A stretch of 64,000 nt of DNA from Paraburkholderia phenazinium (GCF_900100735.1 NZ_FNCJ01000002.1:434001-498000); one strand, 5' to 3'; numbered from the stretch's first letter, positions 9,528 through 18,995 are shown. Notes: generated by a model from the letters alone, not told the origin. Numbers and translations are program-made.

Positions 9528-9746
9528 AGTCAGTGTTCGTTTCGTGAGGGGAGGAAATAGCTCCGCACGCGCAAACCCGGGCGGTACTACAGCCATAACG
9601 GTAGGCTCCCCACGCCGGGCGCGCCAACATGAAATCGATCTGTCGCAATACGAAACGCTTATGACGAGCGACGCGATGGCGCAGCTCAGGCGGTCGTGCA
9701 GACGGATATTTCGATACGGCTGCACATCTGACTCTCCTTGGCCACG

Positions 9747-10541
9747 TTACTGCTGGGCATGCTTCGCTGCGTCTTCGATCACAGCCGCTACTTCCTTCGG
9801 ACGCGACTCGTAGACCGAGTGGCTTGCTCCCGCCAGCACCGTGGTGTGGCTATGGGCACGCTGATAGTAGAAGCGTTCGAGATCCGGATTGATGATCTTG
9901 TCGTCAGCGGCCACGATGCCCCAGCTCGGCTTGGTGGTCCACGCTGCGACTGTCATCGGCGCCGAGAAAACCTTCGCCCCCGTCAGGATCTGCGACTGCG
10001 CTTCGAACTGCGCTTGCTTGAGCGGAAGATCAGCAGCGAAATCCTTCGGGAAGTCTGCCGGATTGAGGTATGTATAGCCGTCGTCGGTCTTCTTGATGGC
10101 GCCCGGCTGCTTCAATGTGTAGCTGGGGTATTGCTTGCCGAGGTCCGACTCGTCTTCGCCGACAGCCGGCGCATGCGCGGCTACATACACCAGGCCCGCC
10201 ACCTTCGGATCGACACCGGCTTCGGTGATGATCGAGCCGCCGTAGCTATGCGCCACGAGAATGGCCGGGCCGTCCTGCAGGTCAATCACGCGCTTGGTGG
10301 CGGTAACGTCGTCGTCCAGTGAGGTCAGCGGTTCCTGCACCATGGTCACGTGGTAGCCGTCCTTGGTGAGGATGTCATAGACCGGCTTCCAGCCCGAGCC
10401 ATCCACCCACGCACCGTGTACCAGAACAATGTTCTTGATCGGGGCGCTAGCGGACTGCGTATCCTGAGCCATGGCACCTGTTGATGCAAACAGGCAAGCG
10501 GACAATGAAAGAATCGATGCTGCGATAGGCAAAATCTTCAC
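9747..10541 (-). CDS. Secreted alpha/beta-fold hydrolase
   Basis: A 264-residue alpha/beta hydrolase with an N-terminal signal peptide ending near AMAQDTQ, so it is likely exported. NIVLVHGAWVDGSGW provides the oxyanion-hole region. The nucleophile is in VAHSYGG (GxSxG-like, with Ala before His) and the C-terminal catalytic histidine is in AGASHSVYES. The sequence resembles salicylate-esterase/methylesterase-like bacterial hydrolases often found near stress genes. The substrate is unknown. Confidence 0.9.
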   Translation of the reverse strand: MKILPIAASILSLSACLFASTGAMAQDTQSASAPIKNIVLVHGAWVDGSGWKPVYDILTKDGYHVTMVQEPLTSLDDDVTATKRVIDLQDGPAILVAHSYGGSIITEAGVDPKVAGLVYVAAHAPAVGEDESDLGKQYPSYTLKQPGAIKKTDDGYTYLNPADFPKDFAADLPLKQAQFEAQSQILTGAKVFSAPMTVAAWTTKPSWGIVAADDKIINPDLERFYYQRAHSHTTVLAGASHSVYESRPKEVAAVIEDAAKHAQQ

Positions 10542-10599
10542 GGCGAAACTCCATCAATAAGGGGGAATGCGAAAAATAGCTGGCTTGACCGGTAACCAC

Positions 10600-10947
10600 T
10601 TAGCTACCGAAGAACACGTTGCAGAAGCTGACCGGTCCGACGCAGCCGGAGCGCATCGCCGTATGGGATGCCGTACCCGATGCCGTGCCACCGTTCTGGG
10701 CCACCCCGCCGACGGCCTCATTGGTTAGTTGCTGATCGTTCTGCGCAGCGATCCTGGCTTCAGCTGCCTGAATGTCAGCCGGGTAGTTGATATCGCTTGC
10801 ACCCGGGGCATAGCCGGCCTGCTCGACACGAGCGAGATCGGCACGTACTTCTGCACGCGTAAGTGGTGTATTCGACTGGGCGAAGCTGAGAACCGGGGCG
10901 CCAAGCGTGGCAGCGGCGAGAGCAAGACCTACGAGCATCTTCGACAT
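10600..10947 (-). CDS. DUF4148 domain-containing secreted protein
   Basis: A 115-residue protein with a signal peptide ending near LSFAQS. The mature start TPLTRAEVRADLARVEQAGY is the DUF4148 signature common in Burkholderia and relatives, followed by the usual NYPADIQAAEARI. The C-terminus carries two cysteines, and the function of the family is unknown. It shares orientation with the hydrolase gene downstream, 58 nt away. Confidence 0.9.
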   Translation of the reverse strand: MSKMLVGLALAAATLGAPVLSFAQSNTPLTRAEVRADLARVEQAGYAPGASDINYPADIQAAEARIAAQNDQQLTNEAVGGVAQNGGTASGTASHTAMRSGCVGPVSFCNVFFGS

Positions 10948-11491
10948 GATTAAGACTCCTTAGTAATGTGAGATTAAATTGACGGTGAAAACCGACTTCA
11001 AGCTGGGGGTAAACAAGGGTTGGAGATCTGCGTGCTGCGTCTACGTAAGGGCGAACACACGGTCCAAGGGTTTATTCCGGGTTTTTTTCGAAACTGATCA
11101 AAATTTGCTGGTCAGGTCCCGGTAACGCCTTACTGGCTGGGACCGGACATCAATTTCTTGCGACAGACGAATATTCGCGCCTGCACGTCCCGGTCTCCAG
11201 CGATTTGCGACCAATCGGCCATATGCGTCGCGAAATGCTTCTGAAAGGTCGCGAAACTCCGTGTGTCCCGCATGGTCGGTCTGGTATCTGCCGGGATGGG
11301 CGTCGCGCTTCTCCCGGCACAGGTGTGCAAGATTCCGTATCCACGTGTCGTGTACCTCGGCAGCCCTATGCTGGGGCGTTCGCAAACGCGCAGGGTCGAG
11401 CGGATAACGACGATTACTTGTTATGAATAGCGTGCGGAATATGAGTGGGCGGGGCTGACTGCCGCCGCAACACGTCGACGTGCAACTTTTC
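10948..11491. other. Gene-poor stretch
   Basis: About 540 nt without a convincing gene. Short minus-strand frames at 11098-11520 and 11130-11330 overlap one another. The second ends in a protein-like tail (QARIFVCRKKLMSGPS) and could be a relic, but I recognise no family. Confidence 0.4.
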
Positions 11492-12892
11492 TCAAGGTAT
11501 GAGCCACAGGGCCGCGGCATAAATCACCAGCGACACAGCAAAGGTGACCGCCGTATACCCCATCACACGCTGAATCCGGATGCCGGCAATCGCGACGATA
11601 GGCACCGCCCAGAACGGCTGCAGCATGTTCGAGACGTTTTCGGCCATGGCCACGCCCATCGCGGTATGCGGCACCGAGGCGTGCAGGCTCAGCGCCGCAG
11701 GCAGCACAAACGGCCCTTGCACGGCCCAGTGACCACCGGCGCTAGGTACGAGCAGGGTGATGATCAGCGAGCTCAGATAGCTCCAGATCGGCAGCGTGGC
11801 GGGCGTGGCGATCGTGACGAAGGCTTTGGCGATCATCGAAGCCAATCCGGTTCCCTTCATGATCCCCATGATGCCGCCATAGACCGGATACTGCAGCAGC
11901 ATCGACCCGGTCTGGCGCGCCGCACGCCGGATCGCGCCCGCATAGGCGATCGGCGTGCGCTGCAGCGCCAGACCGATGAGCAGGAAGATCAGGATCGTGT
12001 TGTTGATGTCGAGGTCGAACCCTTTGCTGGACCATGTCATCGCCAGATAGCCAACGCCGAGTGCAAGCAGAAGCAGGGTGCCGAGCATCGACTGTTCAAG
12101 GCGGGATGCGAACGAGGAGGAACCGCTGCTACGCGCATGCGGATCGGCGTCGGCCGCGTTATCGGCATCACCGGCGTCGTCAGCGGCAGCGCCGAACGCG
12201 ACCACGTTCTCGGGCTTCGGATGCATCTTGATGAAGATGGCGGTCATCACGACCACCACCAGCACCGTTGGGATGAAAACGAACGGCGCAAAAATGGTCT
12301 GGCTGAGCGGCACGACGTGGCCGGTGGCCTTCTCGACGAGATTGAGCGCATTACCGTGCGAGGCCTGCGACAGTGCAATCGAGCTGGACAGCCCGCTATT
12401 GCAGATGGACCACGCCGAATAGCTGCCGGCTACGAGCCAGGCGAAATCGACATTCACCCGGCGGGCAATTTCCCGCGATAACAGCGCGCCGACAATCAGG
12501 CCGAGTCCCCAGTTGAGCCACGCTGCGATCGCGACGACCGGAAACACCAGCAGCGCGGCGCGGGCCGGCGTCTGCGCGTTCGCCGCCAGCGCACGCAGTC
12601 CGCGCTGGACGATGGGCGCCTCGGCGATTGCGTAACCGGTCGCGAGGATGAGGATCATCTGCAGCGCGAAGCCGAGGATGCCGAAGGTGCCGGTGTACCA
12701 GGAGTCGAGCAGCGTCGGCACGGTCCCGAGCGGTCCGATCAGGAGTGCCAGCGCGGCCACGAAGAACGTCAGGAAGATGGAGAGTACGAACGGGTCCGGC
12801 ATGACCCGCTCGAAAACGTAAACCAGGCCCGCCACGATTCCGCGGGGGGCGGCAAGCTGGCCGGCGACAGTGGGGGTGGTGTCTCGCTTCAT
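11492..12892 (-). CDS. atoE: Short-chain fatty acid transporter (AtoE family)
   Basis: A 466-residue integral membrane protein with about 11-12 hydrophobic segments. Segments typical of AtoE are FERVMPDPFVLSIFLT near the N-terminus, AWLNWGLGLIVGA, SGGHW-type signature VPSAGGHWAVQGPFV, and NMLQPFWAVPI near the C-terminus. A hydrophilic Asp/Ala/Ser-rich loop lies around residues 235-262. It would take up short-chain fatty acids such as butyrate or acetoacetate. No thiolase or CoA-transferase genes are adjacent, so the context adds little. Confidence 0.92.
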   Translation of the reverse strand: MKRDTTPTVAGQLAAPRGIVAGLVYVFERVMPDPFVLSIFLTFFVAALALLIGPLGTVPTLLDSWYTGTFGILGFALQMILILATGYAIAEAPIVQRGLRALAANAQTPARAALLVFPVVAIAAWLNWGLGLIVGALLSREIARRVNVDFAWLVAGSYSAWSICNSGLSSSIALSQASHGNALNLVEKATGHVVPLSQTIFAPFVFIPTVLVVVVMTAIFIKMHPKPENVVAFGAAADDAGDADNAADADPHARSSGSSSFASRLEQSMLGTLLLLALGVGYLAMTWSSKGFDLDINNTILIFLLIGLALQRTPIAYAGAIRRAARQTGSMLLQYPVYGGIMGIMKGTGLASMIAKAFVTIATPATLPIWSYLSSLIITLLVPSAGGHWAVQGPFVLPAALSLHASVPHTAMGVAMAENVSNMLQPFWAVPIVAIAGIRIQRVMGYTAVTFAVSLVIYAAALWLIP

Positions 12893-13347
12893 GTTTTGCT
12901 CTAGATGGCGTCCGGCCCTTTGCTGGACGGTACGAACCGGATCGGTGCGCCGTGCGGCGGGAATCCTGGGTTCTTTTCCGGTGTTCTGTATGCGAACACG
13001 GTTTCGTTAAACGAACATCTCATTATTCGCCTTATCCGTATTGCATGTCAAGGCGACGTGACAGCCCGTCATTGGGGGAGGATCGCAGCGAGCAACACCC
13101 AGTCGCTAGCGGACAATTCGTCTCCAACCACTCGCTCAACCCTTTCCGCCGAGCCGAAGAAAAGCGGACCGTCAAGTTCGACGATAGCGATCCGGCGACC
13201 TTGCTGGTCAAGCGCCTCTAGCGAGGCCCGCGAGCGTTTCGTTCTGGAACTGGGCCGCACCCCATGCGTTCGTACAGCACGGCGCTACTCTCGATGTGCG
13301 CGATCTATCCGCGAGTCATGGCTTGAGCGGTTTCATGTGCCGCTGAC
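12893..13347. other. Intergenic stretch with a decayed gene
   Basis: This 455-nt stretch holds no intact gene. It contains the STAS-domain relic annotated separately at 13069-13260. Otherwise nothing is recognised. Confidence 0.5.
13069..13260 (-). pseudogene. Relic of a SulP-type transporter STAS domain
   Basis: A 63-codon frame from a GTG at 13260 reads ALDQQGRRIAIVELDGPLFF followed by GSAERVERVV. This is characteristic of the C-terminal STAS domain of SulP sulfate/anion permeases. The membrane domain is absent, the frame stops soon after the first half of the STAS fold, and no start context is seen. It is best read as a fragment left by deletion of a SulP gene. Confidence 0.6.
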
Positions 13348-14610
13348 TTACACCACCTCGCCGCCGGAGCGCACGACGGACGCGGGCTGCAGCTGCGCCA
13401 GATGTCGCAGCAGCTTCGTCACCATCCCGACGACAGTGAGCGCGAGGATCACGAAGAACACCGCGAGCGGCATCAGCACCTGCACCGACACGAAGCCGGC
13501 GAGCCCCATCATCGCCGACGACACCAGCAGCAGCGCGCACCCGAGGATCGCGCTCGTGAGGCCGGCGATATGCGGGAACAGCGAATTGCCCTTGGCCATC
13601 AAGGTGGGATACATGGCGCCGGCGCAGAACCCCATGGCGAGCACAGGCGTGGCGAGCGTCCAGACGCGCAGGCCCACCGTCATCGCAAGCACCAGCATCG
13701 CGATCGACGCAACCGCCATCGCGCGCGAACCGATAAGCAGGCGCTGCTCCGCGCTCGGCAGACGCGGGCCGTGTATGCGGTTCGACAGGCCACCCAGGAA
13801 GTACATCATCCCGATGCCGAGCGCGAGATAGCCGAAATAGGTCGGCGGCTTGTGCAAGGTGTTCTGGACCATGAACGGTCCGACGATGTTGAACACGAGC
13901 AGGATGCTGTAGCAGAGCCCTTGCGCGAGAAAGCAGCTCTGGAACACCGGGCTCGAGAGCACCTTGCCCGTGTTCGTCAGCAGCGTGCGCGGCGCGAGTC
14001 GCACCGGGCGCCGCAAGGTCTCACGATAGCGCCATACCACACCCCACATCACCAGCGAGTAGACAAGCAGGAAAACAAGGCATGCCTGCCAGCCAAACCA
14101 CGTCTGCAGGTGGGCGCCAATCACCGGCGCAACGATTGGCGCCAGCCCCCACGCGATTGCCATGTAGGTGAACGCGTGAATCAGCGCCTGCCCGGAGAAT
14201 GAATCGGTAATGATCGCCTTCGCGAGCAGGTTGGTGGTAGCGATGCCGAAGCCCTGCAGGCAGCGGGCGAGGAGGAACGTCTCCAGATTCGGCGCGGCGA
14301 GCGACAGCAAGCAGCCGATTGTGAAGATGACAAGACCGAAAGCCAGCACGCGCTTGCGCCCGTAAGCATCGGCGACGGGCCCGAAGACGAGTTGGCCGAA
14401 TGCGTAAGCCGCCATGTAGCCGGACACGCTCGACTGGATCGCTTGAGGCGATGTCGTAAAGAAGCGAGCCATCTCGGGTAGCGCGGGCACGTAGATGTCG
14501 ATCGCGAGCTGCCCGGCGGAGGCGAACATGCAGATCAGGAACAGCAGGAAGCGCGGCGAGTTCGGTGTGCGCGCGAGAAGGGCGTCGCGCTCGGGGATAT
14601 CGTGGTTCAT
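13348..14610 (-). CDS. MFS multidrug transporter, Bcr/CflA family
   Basis: A 420-residue major facilitator with 12 predicted transmembrane segments. The N-terminal AIDIYVPALPEMARFF and the loop 2-3 motif GPVADAYGRKRVLAFG are Bcr/CflA signatures, and RCLQGFGIATTNLLAKAII follows as motif B. It would export drugs by proton antiport. ATG 14610 is chosen because the membrane domain begins about 20 residues later; the longer frame upstream adds about 120 residues without family similarity. A regulator is not adjacent. Confidence 0.9.
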   Translation of the reverse strand: MNHDIPERDALLARTPNSPRFLLFLICMFASAGQLAIDIYVPALPEMARFFTTSPQAIQSSVSGYMAAYAFGQLVFGPVADAYGRKRVLAFGLVIFTIGCLLSLAAPNLETFLLARCLQGFGIATTNLLAKAIITDSFSGQALIHAFTYMAIAWGLAPIVAPVIGAHLQTWFGWQACLVFLLVYSLVMWGVVWRYRETLRRPVRLAPRTLLTNTGKVLSSPVFQSCFLAQGLCYSILLVFNIVGPFMVQNTLHKPPTYFGYLALGIGMMYFLGGLSNRIHGPRLPSAEQRLLIGSRAMAVASIAMLVLAMTVGLRVWTLATPVLAMGFCAGAMYPTLMAKGNSLFPHIAGLTSAILGCALLLVSSAMMGLAGFVSVQVLMPLAVFFVILALTVVGMVTKLLRHLAQLQPASVVRSGGEVV

Positions 14611-15169
14611 GAGAGCATCGAAGGAGCAGATTCTCGGCACGCGAGATGATTCGGTGCGAGTGTCGAACGCGGCGTGTGGATGGCGCCATCGCCATGTATT
14701 GTGCCTGTTGTTGCCGCTTTCTGTGCCAGAGCTGCTTTTGAAGCGTCCGGTCGACGGGGAAATCGCGTAGCCTGTCAGCCGCATTGGTTCATGACCGCAG
14801 AGCATCGGTATTCGGGGAAACGCTAATTCAATAGCAGATTTCCTTTGGGCGCGGGGGTTTGGCTCGATTATGCAATTTTTGCATGGCCTATGCCCAATTT
14901 GCATTGGAGTTTTACTCATCCTGCCAAGATTATCTCGGCTCTCGAACATTGGCTGATTCGAGCGTTTCCAGGTCGTCACGCACTAAAAGCCCAATTTATA
15001 CAAGAGCGGGGCCGGCAACGGCTCGACGAATCGCTACGGGATTGTCGAAACTCAAGGGCTTGCAGGTCAATTGCGGCGACACTCAGTTTCGGATCATGGC
15101 GCCCGGTGAGACAACGGGTGCTGTGCATCGTACAGTTTTTCAAAAAGCATTAACCAAGGAGAAGCAGTA
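14611..15169. other. Long intergenic region upstream of the binding-protein gene
   Basis: About 560 nt with no supported gene, between divergent efflux and binding-protein genes. It holds two adjacent short palindromes at 14870-14907 (listed separately) and presumably both promoters. Confidence 0.45.
14870..14907. promoter_or_regulatory. Paired palindromes, possible operator
   Basis: ATGCAA-TTT-TTGCAT (14870-14884) is a perfect palindrome. Nine bases on, CCAAT-TTGC-ATTGG (14894-14907) is another. Both lie in an AT-rich island about 260-300 nt before the binding-protein gene. The arrangement suggests a dimeric regulator site; the protein is not identified. Confidence 0.35.
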
Positions 15170-16309
15170 ATGAATGTGTGCATGACAAAGAAGTCCGCGC
15201 TCGCGGCGTTGGCGATGTTCGCTGTGTGCGGTGTCGCGTCGGCGGACACGGTCGTCAAGATTGGTCATGTGTCGCCCTTGACCGGCGGTTCTGCTCAACA
15301 AGGCAAGGATAACGAGAACGGTGCGCAGCTGGCCGTCGAAGAAATCAATGCGAAGGGTCTGACAATCAACGGTCAGAAGGTCACGCTGCAGCTCGACGCG
15401 CAAGACGACGCCGGCGACCCGCGTACGGCCACCCAGGTCGCCCAGAAGCTGGTCGACGACAAGGTTGTGGCGGTCGTCGGTCACGAAACCTCGGGCACCT
15501 CCATCCCGGCCTCGAAGATCTATAGCGATGCAGGCATCGTGCAGATCTCGCCGTCGGCAACCAATCCGGTGTACACGCAGCAAGGCTTCAAGACGACCTT
15601 TCGCGTCGTGGCGACCGACGCACAACAAGGTCCGGCGCTGGCTAACTACGCCGCCAAGGATCTGAAGGTGAAGAGCGTCGCGATCGTCGACGACTCGACC
15701 GCGTACGGCCAGGGTCTGGCAAATGAATTCGAAAAGACCGCCAAGTCGCTGGGTCTTACCGTGGTCTCGCATGATGCGACGAACGACAAGGCTATCGACT
15801 TCCGCGCGATTCTGACCAAGATCAAGGGTGAGAATCCGGACGCGATCATGTACGGCGGCATGGACGCCACCGGCGGCCCGTTCGCCAAGCAAGCCAAGCA
15901 GCTCGGCCTGCGCGCAAAGATTCTGGCTGGCGACGGCGTCTGCACCAGCAGCCTTGCTAACCTTGGCGGCGCCGGCACCGATAACATCGTGTGCTCGGAA
16001 GCTGGCATGGCGCTCGAAAAGATGGCAAGTGGCGCGGCGTTCGAGGCGAAGTACGAGAAGCGCTTCGGCCAGCATATCCAGCTGTACGCGCCGTTTACGT
16101 ACGACTCGGTGTACATCATCGTCGATGCGATGAAGCGCGCCAACTCGACCGATGCTGCGAAGATCCTCGCCGCGATGCCGACGACCGACTACAAGGGCGT
16201 GATCGGCGAAACGACGTTCGATCCGAAGGGTGACCTGAAGCACGGCGTGATCACGCTGTACACCTACCAGAGCGGCAAGAAGACGTTGCTCGACGTCGTC
16301 AAGATGTAA
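15170..16309 (+). CDS. Branched-chain amino acid ABC transporter substrate-binding protein (LivK-like)
   Basis: A 379-residue periplasmic binding protein. A signal peptide (cleavage near GVASADT) is followed by VVKIGHVSPLTGGSAQQGKD, the standard start of Leu/Ile/Val-binding proteins. Later segments are VVAVVGHETSGTSIPAS, ISPSATNP and VDDSTAYGQGL. A good ribosome binding site (AAGGAG) precedes ATG 15170. No permease or ATPase genes adjoin it, so it is an orphan that must share a transporter encoded elsewhere. The ligand may be a branched-chain or other amino acid. Confidence 0.93.
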   Translation: MNVCMTKKSALAALAMFAVCGVASADTVVKIGHVSPLTGGSAQQGKDNENGAQLAVEEINAKGLTINGQKVTLQLDAQDDAGDPRTATQVAQKLVDDKVVAVVGHETSGTSIPASKIYSDAGIVQISPSATNPVYTQQGFKTTFRVVATDAQQGPALANYAAKDLKVKSVAIVDDSTAYGQGLANEFEKTAKSLGLTVVSHDATNDKAIDFRAILTKIKGENPDAIMYGGMDATGGPFAKQAKQLGLRAKILAGDGVCTSSLANLGGAGTDNIVCSEAGMALEKMASGAAFEAKYEKRFGQHIQLYAPFTYDSVYIIVDAMKRANSTDAAKILAAMPTTDYKGVIGETTFDPKGDLKHGVITLYTYQSGKKTLLDVVKM

Positions 16310-16323
16310 GCTGTCGCAGCAAC

Positions 16324-16361
16324 CGGGCCGGGCATGCCGCGTCTCTCGCATGCTCGGCCCG
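16324..16361 (+). terminator. GC-rich hairpin after the binding-protein gene
   Basis: A 14-bp stem with one G-T pair (16324-16337 with 16348-16361) lies between the binding-protein stop and the convergent DUF3443 gene. No T run is present. It probably serves both genes. Confidence 0.55.
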
Positions 16362-16371
16362 AGACATCAGA

Positions 16372-17625
16372 TCAGTATGCGACATAGGGCCCCATGCCCC
16401 CAGGCGTCGACTCCTGCTCGACGGCCACGTAGACGTTGCGGCCGTAGAAGAACGGCAACCCCCAGTCGAAGATAGCCGAGTTGACGTACGCGGGCCCCGC
16501 GAGCAGCGGCATCGCCGAATCGCCGGTGTCGGCCTGTGACAGCGTTGCGGCGTCGCCTACCTCGAACGACACCGCGCTGTTGGCACCGTTCACGCCTTCA
16601 ATCACAGCGCTCAACTGCTCGGTCGAGTTCGGGCAGTAATACGCGGTGTTCGGACTCGCGCAGACCGGCAGCCCGCTGGTTTGAAAGAAGAGCCCGTTTG
16701 AGCCGCTGTCCATGATGCTGCTCGCGTAGGTTGTGCCATTTTGCACCGTCTTAAACGTGCCGTTCGACGTGCTGACTCCGATCACCTGAGCACTGCCCAG
16801 ACCGTTGTTGCTCTGCGTGCCGATGCCGAACACCAGTTGCCCGCTGAGCGAGGCCGCACCGCTTGACGCGACCGCAGGCAGCATCAGGATCGAGCCGTTG
16901 TTGTCGGTGCTGAAGTAGGGGATGGGATTGGCAACCTGCAAATCCTCGGCGAGCGCGATCGAGGTGCAAGCGCTCCCGGCGCAGGCATAGTAGGTGGCTG
17001 GCAGCGCCTGCTGCACGCAGTTCGGGCCGCAGTCGTGCTTGAACACGCCAATTCCGAGGACACCGTTGGCCGCCAGGGTGGTGGGGGTGTTACGCGACGC
17101 CCCGATACTGCTGCAATCCGACGGCGTCGAGCTATAACCCGGGTCGATCACCTGAATCGGCAACTGCGCCGCTTTTTCGCTGGCAATCTGCACATCGGCA
17201 AGCCGCACCGAGCCCCACGTATAGCCGTCGAAGAACTGCATGCATTCGGCCAGCAGATTGCCGGACGCGTCCGTCTCCTGCGGCAGCGCCAGCGACGCCG
17301 GCAGTTGCGAGGCAAACACGCGCAGCCCCCAGGAGCCGGTATCGAGCAGCACATGATCGATGGTCTGGCACTGCGTGGTACCCGGCGTACAGACGGTGAC
17401 GCTCACGAAGGGCATGTTCTGCACGCCGATCACGCCGAAATCGACCGCGACCGCTGCGGCGTTAGCGGCTAATGCCGCCGCCGCTGGGGAAGCGTTCGTA
17501 GCCGACGCCGCAGGTGCTGGCGTGCTGGAGGAGCCGCCACTGCCTCCGCCGCCACCGCAAGCGGTCAGGAGCAGAGCAACGAGTATCCCGAGCAGGGCCG
17601 TGATGAACGAATGCTTGCAGCGCAT
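16372..17625 (-). CDS. DUF3443 lipoprotein
   Basis: A 417-residue protein. The N-terminus has a lipoprotein signal (LLALLLTAC-type lipobox, cysteine then a glycine run) and a Ser/Pro/Ala linker. The remainder fits DUF3443, known mainly in Burkholderiales. Two short motifs, LLDTGSWGLRV and IMDSGSNGLFF, look like the paired Asp-Thr/Ser-Gly motifs of pepsin-like aspartic proteases; this is an observation, not a known function. A GGAG lies just upstream of ATG 17625, 10 nt after the DUF2844 stop, so the two genes form an operon. Confidence 0.85.
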   Translation of the reverse strand: MRCKHSFITALLGILVALLLTACGGGGGSGGSSSTPAPAASATNASPAAAALAANAAAVAVDFGVIGVQNMPFVSVTVCTPGTTQCQTIDHVLLDTGSWGLRVFASQLPASLALPQETDASGNLLAECMQFFDGYTWGSVRLADVQIASEKAAQLPIQVIDPGYSSTPSDCSSIGASRNTPTTLAANGVLGIGVFKHDCGPNCVQQALPATYYACAGSACTSIALAEDLQVANPIPYFSTDNNGSILMLPAVASSGAASLSGQLVFGIGTQSNNGLGSAQVIGVSTSNGTFKTVQNGTTYASSIMDSGSNGLFFQTSGLPVCASPNTAYYCPNSTEQLSAVIEGVNGANSAVSFEVGDAATLSQADTGDSAMPLLAGPAYVNSAIFDWGLPFFYGRNVYVAVEQESTPGGMGPYVAY

Positions 17626-17635
17626 GATGGCTCCG

Positions 17636-18094
17636 CTATTGGATGACGCCGGGATCGACGTCCGCGGGCACCGCCAGAGGCAGGTAAGCACGGCCCGCGA
17701 ATGCGCGCAAATGGCCGCTCGAGAAAATCACCAGATCGCTGTTCGACACGGCAAGCGGCGTTGCACGGCGCGTCGCGTTAGCCGCTACGTACTGATCGAA
17801 GGCGGTGCCGAGCACGGTCTTCAGATCGGGCAGAGTCGGCCCTTCCCATGCAACGCCAAACACTTGGCCGCCGGGCGCAACGTACTCGCGCACCAGCGTG
17901 CCGGACGGGAGCGTGATCCGGTGCATGGCGTACCCCGGTCGCGTGTCGATGGTATGCGCGACGGCGTGCATGAGCACCAGATCGCCCGCGACGCTGCCGA
18001 CGTTCTGGCCCAAGGTGGCTTGCGCTGAGATTGACAGCGCGCAGCCCGCCACAAACATTGCGCAAGCAATGCCGATATGACGATTCGATTTCAA
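17636..18094 (-). CDS. DUF2844 secreted protein
   Basis: A 152-residue protein with a signal peptide ending near ISAQATLGQ. The body (GYAMHRITLPSGTLVREYV, QVFGVAWEGPTLPDLKTVLG) matches DUF2844, which is regularly encoded immediately before a DUF3443 gene in Burkholderia. The function is unknown. The two products are presumably both exported and may work together. Confidence 0.87.
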   Translation of the reverse strand: MKSNRHIGIACAMFVAGCALSISAQATLGQNVGSVAGDLVLMHAVAHTIDTRPGYAMHRITLPSGTLVREYVAPGGQVFGVAWEGPTLPDLKTVLGTAFDQYVAANATRRATPLAVSNSDLVIFSSGHLRAFAGRAYLPLAVPADVDPGVIQ

Positions 18095-18737
18095 GAGTTT
18101 TCCCCTGACTTGACGCTAATACGTACTACGAATTATTTTAAAAACATCTTGAGGTGTTTATTTCCAACGGCCCCGAGACTTCCTTGCCGCCGCGCGATCG
18201 TTTCCCCAGTCGCGCGTGCTACGTCTGGGCTCGCTGCCCTGGACTGGATTGCTCAGGTCTACAGATCGGAAGCCGCGAATAGGTGCGTGACGGTCGTATT
18301 GCAACGGCCGTGCCATGTGGGCTCAAACGCTTGCTGCGCGGAGAGCTTGCTTGCGCCGGGCGGCTCGATGAGTGCCGGGGCGGCCCCCAATGTTTCGGAA
18401 CCGCTACACATTAGCGATCCGACCGCGCGTAAAACGATGGTTGCGCGATGGTGTGGTGAGTGTGTGCTTGTCCGCCAGGGTCCGGCACATAAGCCTCGCG
18501 CGGGCGGCTGCCGCGTTCTCCGGGGCATCTGGATGGCTGCTAACAGGGCGTAAGGCGCCGTACAACCTGTCGCAAGCTTGAGACGGCAAAGCGCTCCCAA
18601 TGAAATGGGTCGAAATGAGACCGGCGGATAAGGCCCACACGTTGTCCTACCCAACGTGCGGCATTGCAGCATACGCTGTACGCGATCAGGCTAGACCGCG
18701 CTCGCCTGTTTGAGCCGACCACATAACGAGGGGCCAT
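18095..18737. other. Gene-poor stretch before the small membrane protein gene
   Basis: About 640 nt in which overlapping frames exist on both strands but none looks protein-like or has a convincing start. An AT-rich patch at 18115-18150 could hold the promoter of the leftward DUF2844/DUF3443 operon. Confidence 0.4.
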
Positions 18738-18995
18738 ATGGATACTGTTCTTTCGATTCTTTCCGGACTTTGCTTTGCATGGGTCCTTGTCTATCTGGCT
18801 TACAGTTTTCGATCCGCCATCTGGACGGGGGCGCGACATAGTGGCGGATTTGTCGTTCTTGAACTCCAGCCGCACCGCGCGCGTGGCAGCAGGGAGGCCG
18901 CGAGGGCACGCTTGCTCAAGCGGATGGCGATATCGGCGGTCTTGGCGCTGCCTCTAGGTATTGCGTTGAGCATCGTCCGTCTGGCCATCTTGTGA
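18738..18995 (+). CDS. Small membrane protein, paralogue of the one at 54492
   Basis: An 85-residue protein with two hydrophobic segments (about residues 3-25 and 63-84) and a basic loop between. GAGGGG precedes ATG 18738. The N-terminus LSILSGLCFAWVLVYL aligns with LSTLSTFCFAWIALYL of the 84-residue protein at 54492, and the C-terminal segments also align. I recognise no family. Both copies lie near AraC/GATase1 genes or relics, outside the EPS cluster on opposite sides. Confidence 0.7.
   Translation: MDTVLSILSGLCFAWVLVYLAYSFRSAIWTGARHSGGFVVLELQPHRARGSREAARARLLKRMAISAVLALPLGIALSIVRLAIL

Noticed and set aside
11480..12481. A 333-codon plus-strand frame opposite the AtoE gene.
   Set aside because: Composition is dominated by His, Arg, Asp and Gln, the usual antisense pattern of a membrane-protein gene.
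18259..18672. Overlapping frames of 70-160 codons on both strands.
   Set aside because: None has a ribosome binding site, protein-like composition or a recognisable motif.
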